Below, one piece after another: positions 58,744-64,000 of a stretch of 64,000 nucleotides of DNA. The notes under the pieces are model-generated. The model was not told where the DNA came from, made no database searches, and was given only the letters and a program-made list of their open reading frames with translations. Positions within the stretch are counted from its first letter, which is position 1. Every line of letters starts with the position of its first letter. Origin of the DNA: an uncultured Clostridium sp. (GTDB lineage: Bacteria > Bacillota > Clostridia > Lachnospirales > Lachnospiraceae). Both the position numbers and the translations under genes were made by a program. The DNA lies in NCBI GenBank assembly GCA_945915475.1, contig CAMEFI010000002.1:95325-159324 (forward strand). The letters run 5' to 3'.

Positions 58744-60456
58744 ATGAAGAAGATTAGTTTTAGAGTAAGAAATTTTGAGAAAGAGCAATTTCTGACCTTC
58801 AATATCGACAATGAGGCAACGTTAGATGAAGAGTTGTTGGATTATTTGGAGGAGGAAGAGCCGGAAGGAATTGTACCAATCATTTTTGAAGAAGGAGAAG
58901 AATTTGATACTTTTTCATATAATATTACGGACAAGATTCATTTGAGCGAACTGTCTGATCAGGAGATTAATGCAGAGATGGTTTTGCTAGTGCTGCGTGG
59001 GTTGGTGCTTGCATTGACGGATATGGCAGAGTACAGGGTTCCAATCTCTTATCTTGTTCTTAACCGGAATTATATTTATATCGATTCGGATTACAAAGTT
59101 GAATTTGTATGTATTCCATTGGAGGATATGCAGGAGGATGTGGATGTCAGTCATTTTCTTCGTAATTTCCTTGCGAGTCTTCGCTTTGAGCCCTCTGAAA
59201 ACGGAGATTATGTAGCAAAATTATTTACATATATTAACAATCATGCCATTTTTAATTTGCGTAATATGCTAGGTGTTGTTGAGAATCTAATGGAAGATAT
59301 GGGAATTGAGATTCCTGATAATTCCAATGAGATATATGCAGAATATCATGAGGTGGAGACTGCTGCCGGAGAGACAGCTATTCTTTCTCAGGATGTGGAT
59401 CAGGAACAGGTAATGGATGACGTTGCTGCAGCAGAAGAATTAGATGATACAGAAGATATTGAAGATGTGATGAAGAATTTGCAGGAAGCTGACGGGGAAG
59501 AAGCAGAAGAAGAGCCGGAAGCAGCCGAGGAAGAAGCGGAAGAAGAGCCGGAAGCTGCCGAGGAAGAAGCGGAAGAAGAGCCGGAAGCTGCTGAGGAAGA
59601 AGCGGAAGAAGAGCCGGAAGCTGCTGAGGAAGAAGCGGAAGAAGAGCCGGAAGCAGCTGAGGAAGAAGCGGAAGAAGAGCCGGAAGCTGCCGAGGAGGAA
59701 GCGGAAGAAGAGCCGGAAACTGCCGAGGAATTAGACGAAGAAAGCCAGGAGATTGTCAATAAGCTGAAGGAGAAGCTCTCACATAGCAAAGAGGAGAAAA
59801 CGGTTGAAGAGGCGGAAGTTAAGAAGCCGGCATTTAAGACGAAGGATACATCGACAGTTGGAGTTGTTATTCAGGATGATTTTGATGAATTTCTTGCTGA
59901 GAAAGAGCTGGAAGAGAAGATGGCTCATCATGAGGAATCCGGACTTAAGATCCGGAAGGATATTAAGGTTAATCGTGCAAGCATTGTGAAGAATTCCCAG
60001 GAAGAATTGAAAGCAGCTGGGCAGAAAGAAGATGGTGCCGAGGATGAAGTGACAGAAGTGGCAGAGACAGAAGAAGAGGAGGTTGTAAGCAATTCCATCC
60101 TGAGTCAGACAATAAGTGGAGCAACCGGCTTGTTGCGAGGGAATGTGAATGTTCCCAAAGTCAACCCTTATCTTATCCGTGTGAACACAAATGAACGGAT
60201 TATGATTACGAAACAGAACTTCAAGATTGGTAAGGCCAGCATGGGTGTGGATTACACCGTGAAGGGGAATGGAGCAGTCAGCAGAGTTCATGCTGTGATT
60301 ACCAATAAAGATGGTATTTATTATATCAGGGATAACAAGTCTACGAATCATACTTTGGTAAATGGAAAAGTTCTTCAGGAAGGGGAGAATGAATTGTTGA
60401 CTCAGGATTGTAAGATTGTTCTTGGAGACGAGGAGTTTATATTTAAGTTGCGTTAA
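58744..60456 (+). CDS. DUF6382-FHA protein with acidic tandem-repeat linker
   Basis: 570 aa from ATG 58744 (AAGGGG upstream). Residues 1-~185 match the DUF6382 domain found with FHA in Firmicutes ('RNFEKEQFLTFNIDNEATL', 'LVLRGLVLALTDMAEY', 'YIYIDSDYKVEFVCIPLED'). An acidic linker holds seven copies of an 11-aa unit 'EEAEEEPEAAE' (59497-59727). After a helical region, a C-terminal FHA domain (~490-570) contains 'FKIGKASMGVDYTV', 'VSRVHAVI' and 'DNKSTNHTLVNGKVL', including the phospho-Thr-binding R/S/H/N residues. Followed by PP2C and Ser/Thr kinase genes, so it is probably the phosphopeptide reader of that system. Confidence 0.9.
   Translation: MKKISFRVRNFEKEQFLTFNIDNEATLDEELLDYLEEEEPEGIVPIIFEEGEEFDTFSYNITDKIHLSELSDQEINAEMVLLVLRGLVLALTDMAEYRVPISYLVLNRNYIYIDSDYKVEFVCIPLEDMQEDVDVSHFLRNFLASLRFEPSENGDYVAKLFTYINNHAIFNLRNMLGVVENLMEDMGIEIPDNSNEIYAEYHEVETAAGETAILSQDVDQEQVMDDVAAAEELDDTEDIEDVMKNLQEADGEEAEEEPEAAEEEAEEEPEAAEEEAEEEPEAAEEEAEEEPEAAEEEAEEEPEAAEEEAEEEPEAAEEEAEEEPETAEELDEESQEIVNKLKEKLSHSKEEKTVEEAEVKKPAFKTKDTSTVGVVIQDDFDEFLAEKELEEKMAHHEESGLKIRKDIKVNRASIVKNSQEELKAAGQKEDGAEDEVTEVAETEEEEVVSNSILSQTISGATGLLRGNVNVPKVNPYLIRVNTNERIMITKQNFKIGKASMGVDYTVKGNGAVSRVHAVITNKDGIYYIRDNKSTNHTLVNGKVLQEGENELLTQDCKIVLGDEEFIFKLR
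59497..59727 (+). repeat. seven 33-bp in-gene tandem repeats
   Basis: Units start at 59497 and step by 33 bp, encoding EEAEEEPEAAE with mainly third-base changes (GCC/GCT/GCA). Copy number may vary between strains. Confidence 0.95.
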
Positions 60457-60469
60457 AGCAGATGGTGTA

Positions 60470-60524
60470 AGACCATTGCGCAAGGATGCGTAGAACGAGT
60501 CATTTGTGCAATGGTCTTTTTTTA
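60470..60524 (+). terminator. hairpin between the FHA and PP2C genes
   Basis: AGACCATTGC (60470-60479) pairs with GCAATGGTCT (60508-60517), then TTTTTTAC. It may reduce read-through within the signalling cluster. Confidence 0.8.
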
Positions 60525-60554
60525 CTTTGATTATGTGGTGTTGAGGAGAAGAGA

Positions 60555-61328
60555 ATGGATATATTTGCGGCATGTTACACAGATGCTGGCCTGGTGAAAG
60601 AATTGAATCAGGATTCCCTGTCGGTAAAAGTTGTGAATTCCCCGCATGGGAAGATTGCATTTGCAGTTGTATGTGACGGAATGGGCGGATTAGAGAATGG
60701 GGAACTGGCAAGCAAAGAAGCGACACTTGCAATGAATCAGTGGTTCCAACAACAGTTTGCTAAAATGGTAGCGTCCAATGAGGTGACGGAGGAACATTTA
60801 TATACGCAATGGGAGACGGTGATTCAAAGCGTCAATGAGCGCCTTGCAGCATATGCAGATTCTCAGGGTGTATCCATGGGGACAACTTTGACAGCACTGT
60901 TGCTGTATGAACAGAACTATTATATATGCCATGTGGGAGATAGCCGGATCTACAAGATAGCAGATCGAATCCTTCAGGTGACGCAGGATCATTCTTTAGT
61001 TGCAAAAGAAGTAGAATTGGGATATCTGACAAAGGAGCAGGCACTAACAGATTCCAGAAGAAGTGTGTTGTTACAGTGTGTAGGAGCATCTGAGATCGTG
61101 AATCCACAATACGAAACAGGAATAATTCCGGAGAAATTCACATTTGTCCTGTCATCAGATGGATTTGTACATATGTTGAGTGAAGAGGAGATATTCCATT
61201 ACTTTCAACCGGATCAGATACAGGATAAGGAGCAGTTAGCAGAAATTTGTAAGAAGACAACCCGACTTGTGATGGAGCGGGGAGAACGGGATAATATTAC
61301 TGTTGTTGCAATTACAGGAAAAAGATAG
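60555..61328 (+). CDS. prpC: PP2C-type Ser/Thr protein phosphatase (PrpC-like)
   Basis: 257 aa. Mn2+-dependent dephosphorylation of Ser/Thr. All PP2C motifs are there: 'TDAGLVKELNQDSLSV', 'VVCDGMGGLENGELAS' (metal Asp-Gly), 'GTTLTALLLYEQNYYICHVG', 'HVGDSRIYKIADR', 'TQDHSLV', 'LSSDGFVHML' and the final 'RDNITVVAI'. Length is normal for bacterial PrpC. 98 bp after the FHA gene and 76 bp before the kinase gene. Confidence 0.96.
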   Translation: MDIFAACYTDAGLVKELNQDSLSVKVVNSPHGKIAFAVVCDGMGGLENGELASKEATLAMNQWFQQQFAKMVASNEVTEEHLYTQWETVIQSVNERLAAYADSQGVSMGTTLTALLLYEQNYYICHVGDSRIYKIADRILQVTQDHSLVAKEVELGYLTKEQALTDSRRSVLLQCVGASEIVNPQYETGIIPEKFTFVLSSDGFVHMLSEEEIFHYFQPDQIQDKEQLAEICKKTTRLVMERGERDNITVVAITGKR

Positions 61329-61404
61329 ATACAGGATAACCAATTTGTATAATTACGACAGGAACGCAGTGGTGTTTTTGGAGCTTGAGAGAGGGTAGAA
61401 ATGT

Positions 61405-63429
61405 ATGACTAGAGTTGGCACTATCTTAGGTGGCAAATACGAAATACTGAAAAAAATCGGGCAGGGCGGTATGTCTATTGTATATGTAGCAATGGACACC
61501 CGGCTGAATAAGCAGTGGGCAGTGAAGGAGATCAAGAAGAATCCCAAACAGGATACGGGAACCTTGTTAAAGGGATTGCAGATGGAGGCCAACATTTTGA
61601 AAATGGTGGATCATCCCGTATTGCCAAGAATAGTAGATATTATTAATTATAATGGAACTGTGTTCGTGGTAATGGATTATATTGAGGGACGTCCTCTAAG
61701 TGAAGTGTTGAAGACGGAGGGGGCGCAGCCTCAGGATAAGGTTATTGAGTGGGCGAAGGATTTATGCAGTGCATTGGATTATCTGCATTCCATGAATCCA
61801 CCTATTATATACCGGGACATGAAACCATCGAATATTATGTTAAAGCCGGATGGCAAAGTGAAATTGATCGATTTTGGTACCGCAAAGGAATTCGATGTGG
61901 AGAGCAACGCAGATACTACAGCGCTTGGTACAAGAGGTTATGCGGCACCGGAACAGTTTGGTGATGCAAGAGGACGGGGCATTCATAAGACAGATGCCAG
62001 AACGGATATCTATAGTCTGGGTGCAACGCTTTATCATATTTTGACAGGGAAGAACCCTAGTGAGCCCCCATATGTGATTAAGCCGATTCGTGAATGGAAT
62101 CCGGCATTATCAAGTGGCCTGGAGAAGATCATCAACAAATGTACAATGCCGGATCCGGAAGCTCGTTATCAGTCCTGTTCGGAGCTTCTTTATGATTTAG
62201 ATCATTATGAAGAATTGGATGATGCTTTTAAACGGTCCTGTTTACGGAAAATGCGAAGTTTTCTTGTTTGCGCTACTCTTACAGTTTTTTTTGCGTTTAC
62301 AGCAATTGGCGGATACATAGGAAATGAGCACGAAAAGAAGATGGATTATGACAATCTCATCAATGAGGGCTATGGGAATGTGGTACAGGGAGATTATGAT
62401 GAGGCTGCCACACTTTATGTAGATGCCATTACGGAGGTAGATGGAAGCCGGAATGAAGCGTATTTAGAGTTGTTAGACCTGTATATTAACTATATGGATG
62501 ATGCGGAGACGGGATTAAGCCGCGTTACATATTATATTGACCAGCAGTATGAGCACATTGATAAAGACCAGAAACTGTTACTCGAAGTGGCAATGGATTA
62601 TTTTGACATTTTGAAAGATTACAAATCCAGCGCATATTATTTTAATATGCTTGATCAAAAGCAGCATCCGGAGGCGGCATATTACTCCACCATCGCACTT
62701 GCCATGGGTGAGCTGAACGTGGACTATGAGCAGTTGACATTTAATCTTAAGAATTTTGAAGCCATGAATGATGCCACCACGATATCCATTAATAAACTGA
62801 TGAATTATCGGTTGCTTTGCATTGTATATGCAAGAAATTTGCAGCAAATGGGAGATGCGGCGGATAAATTAATTACGGCAGCTAATAAGGGTCTTACGGT
62901 GTTAGAGGCGTATGAAGATGACAGCGTGAAAGCAGAATATTATACAATCTATAATCAATATCTGGCACTTGCTTATGAAAGACTTGGACAGAAGTATCAG
63001 GAAGAAGAGCCGGAGAAGGCGAGAGAGAATTATGAGAGTGCATTAGAATGTTGTGATTTCATTTTAGGTATGATATCTGCTGACGATGGGGAGACGGTTG
63101 GCAACATTACCGATGTAAAACTACGGGAGGCCAAATATTGCCAGAAAGCAGAGATATATGAGGATCTTGGTGAGTATGAGAACGCCGAAGAAGTCTATGA
63201 ACAGGCCGAAGTAGAATTTGGCCAGACAAGCATTTCTTTGTATGCAGGACATTTATCTTTGTTGTGTAAGATGGAAGAGAGCAGAACAACAGATGTGGAA
63301 CAATGGGATTATAACCGGTTGCATACGCTGTATGAACAGGGAAGCAAGGTGCCGGATATAGAGAACGATTATCGGTGGAAACAGCTCACACAGAAGCTTT
63401 CTCCATTGTTTGGAAAGAATGGGGGCTGA
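61405..63429 (+). CDS. Hanks-type Ser/Thr protein kinase with TM and TPR-like extracellular domain
   Basis: 674 aa. Kinase domain ~1-275: 'IGQGGMSIVYVAMD' (glycine loop), 'WAVKEI' (Lys), 'IIYRDMKPSNIM' (catalytic loop, YRD variant of HRD), 'KLIDFGTAKEF' (DFG), 'GYAAPEQFGDARG' (activation loop). One membrane segment ~290-312 ('FLVCATLTVFFAFTAIGG'). The ~350-residue outside part has TPR-like helical repeats ('GYGNVVQGDYDEAATLYVDA', 'YLALAYERLGQKYQEEEPE', 'AEIYEDLGEYENAEEVYEQA') instead of PASTA domains. So it senses something other than muropeptides. Activity is countered by the PP2C upstream; next gene starts 4 bp after the stop. Confidence 0.95.
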   Translation: MTRVGTILGGKYEILKKIGQGGMSIVYVAMDTRLNKQWAVKEIKKNPKQDTGTLLKGLQMEANILKMVDHPVLPRIVDIINYNGTVFVVMDYIEGRPLSEVLKTEGAQPQDKVIEWAKDLCSALDYLHSMNPPIIYRDMKPSNIMLKPDGKVKLIDFGTAKEFDVESNADTTALGTRGYAAPEQFGDARGRGIHKTDARTDIYSLGATLYHILTGKNPSEPPYVIKPIREWNPALSSGLEKIINKCTMPDPEARYQSCSELLYDLDHYEELDDAFKRSCLRKMRSFLVCATLTVFFAFTAIGGYIGNEHEKKMDYDNLINEGYGNVVQGDYDEAATLYVDAITEVDGSRNEAYLELLDLYINYMDDAETGLSRVTYYIDQQYEHIDKDQKLLLEVAMDYFDILKDYKSSAYYFNMLDQKQHPEAAYYSTIALAMGELNVDYEQLTFNLKNFEAMNDATTISINKLMNYRLLCIVYARNLQQMGDAADKLITAANKGLTVLEAYEDDSVKAEYYTIYNQYLALAYERLGQKYQEEEPEKARENYESALECCDFILGMISADDGETVGNITDVKLREAKYCQKAEIYEDLGEYENAEEVYEQAEVEFGQTSISLYAGHLSLLCKMEESRTTDVEQWDYNRLHTLYEQGSKVPDIENDYRWKQLTQKLSPLFGKNGG

Positions 63430-63433
63430 TGAT

Positions 63434-64000
63434 ATGTACGAGATTATGTTTTATGGTGGAACGGTTCTGACCGGTGTTTTTTTCATTGCATCGGTTGTGT
63501 TATTTGTTCGTAACAAAGTATGGAAATTATTAGGAGATCTCACGGGATGGAATGCAAGAAATGCGATTAAGAAATTAGATAAAAAAGGTGCAGAGGATAC
63601 CTCTAAGACAGAGGCAATCAAACAGGATGTCAGCAAAGTTTTAGTACATAAGGCTACCACTACGGGATCCCTGCAGGAAATGCCGGACCAGACGGAAGAC
63701 GAGACATCCATCCCGCCGGAGAAAGAGAAAAAGATAAGGAAGAACCGGTCAAAGAAGGGAGAGAAGGCGGCACTTTTGCAACAGAAGGAGCCGGAGACGG
63801 ACGGAATATTTGAAGTGGAAGAAGACATGATGGTATTGGCTGGTTCGAAGAATAAGAATCTGTTGCAGGAAGGTGATGACAGTGAGACCGCGCTGCCGGA
63901 AGCAGATGGAGACGACAGTGAGACCACATTGCTGGTAGCGGAAGGAGACGACAGTGAGACTACGCTGCTGGTAGCGGAAGGAGACGACAGTGAGACCACG
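63434..64000 (+). CDS. membrane-anchored protein with ETTLL tandem repeats (3' end outside window)
   Basis: 189+ aa; ATG 63434 lies 4 bp after the kinase stop. One N-terminal membrane helix ('GGTVLTGVFFIASVVLFVR'), a basic region ('KEKKIRKNRSKKGEKAALL'), then a tandem repeat with 12-residue units of the type 'GDDSETTLLVAE' from 63869 to the window end. Acidic-Ser-Glu-Thr-Thr-Leu-Leu resembles Thr motifs that are phosphorylated in FHA-partner proteins (such as ETTS/ETTV in GarA-like systems). As it is next to kinase, phosphatase and FHA genes, it may be a multi-phosphorylated scaffold; inference. Confidence 0.75.
   Translation, partial: MYEIMFYGGTVLTGVFFIASVVLFVRNKVWKLLGDLTGWNARNAIKKLDKKGAEDTSKTEAIKQDVSKVLVHKATTTGSLQEMPDQTEDETSIPPEKEKKIRKNRSKKGEKAALLQQKEPETDGIFEVEEDMMVLAGSKNKNLLQEGDDSETALPEADGDDSETTLLVAEGDDSETTLLVAEGDDSETT
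63869..64000 (+). repeat. 36-bp in-gene tandem repeats
   Basis: Units start at 63869, 63905, 63941 and 63977 (last cut by the window end). The first two units are more diverged (ETALPEA, ETTLLVA); the array probably continues beyond the window. Confidence 0.92.

Noticed and set aside
59400..59789. Minus-strand Ser/Ala-rich open frame
   Set aside because: Antisense shadow of the acidic EEAEEEPEAAE repeats; no RBS.
63451..63999. Minus-strand Ser/Pro-rich open frame
   Set aside because: Antisense of the GDDSETTLLVAE repeats; the plus strand has a start coupled to the kinase gene.
63869..64000. CRISPR-like array (36-bp period)
   Set aside because: Repeats are contiguous without spacers and in frame; they are coding repeats.

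Overview
The window looks like a chromosome segment of an anaerobic, polysaccharide-using Firmicute of the Lachnospiraceae type (Roseburia/Coprococcus/Eubacterium-like). The reasons are moderate-to-low GC, strong AGGAGG-type ribosome sites, fermentative pyruvate formate-lyase (PFL), D-lactate dehydrogenase and 2-ketoacid:ferredoxin oxidoreductase, a T-box leader, ECF-type vitamin transport, and large secreted proteins with BIG2/FN3 domains, a GH9 cellulase and an expansin. This placement is inference; no rRNA or tRNA gene is present to fix it.

Region by region. 1-5.4 kb: end of a secreted-protein gene, a ferredoxin, and a minus-strand PFL locus in which the glycyl-radical domain is a separate 80-aa gene, with a second small paralogous gene between it and the 680-aa main chain; a decayed LytTR response regulator lies upstream. 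5.4-14 kb: a PRTase-like gene, T-box/metG, a secreted expansin, a ComEC-like lipoprotein, ddh and a DUF4143 ATPase. 14-22 kb: a truncated SPFH gene, mscL with a zinc-ribbon tail, the dTDP-rhamnose operon rfbABDC, a MerR-methyltransferase fusion, a WXG/LXG-like protein with a DUF3592 partner, and a deleted second copy of the methyltransferase gene. 22.2-22.8 kb: hicAB.

22.85-30.5 kb is the most striking part: a cobalamin riboswitch followed by a small DNA-binding-like protein, two secreted transcobalamin-like (DUF4430) proteins, EcfT, a double EcfA ATPase and an S component. The S component's first two membrane segments are encoded at the end of the ATPase gene, separated from the rest by an A AAA AAA TGA site. 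This looks like a complete Gram-positive vitamin B12 capture-and-import system with surface binding proteins that resemble animal B12 carriers.

30.6-40.2 kb: Nudix hydrolase, D-LDH, UppP, a beta-lactamase-fold surface protein, a drug/Na-type ABC exporter, a membrane protein with an XRE regulator, DUF3783 and CAP-domain proteins. 40.2-52.3 kb: a giant GH9 cellulase interrupted by one in-frame TGA, an XRE regulator, and two large paralogous surface proteins. 52.5-57.9 kb: iorAB, a COG2426 membrane protein, paaK and corA. 58-64 kb: cyclophilin, then an FHA / PP2C phosphatase / Ser-Thr kinase signalling operon running off the window end. Two families of palindromic intergenic elements (two copies each) are also present.
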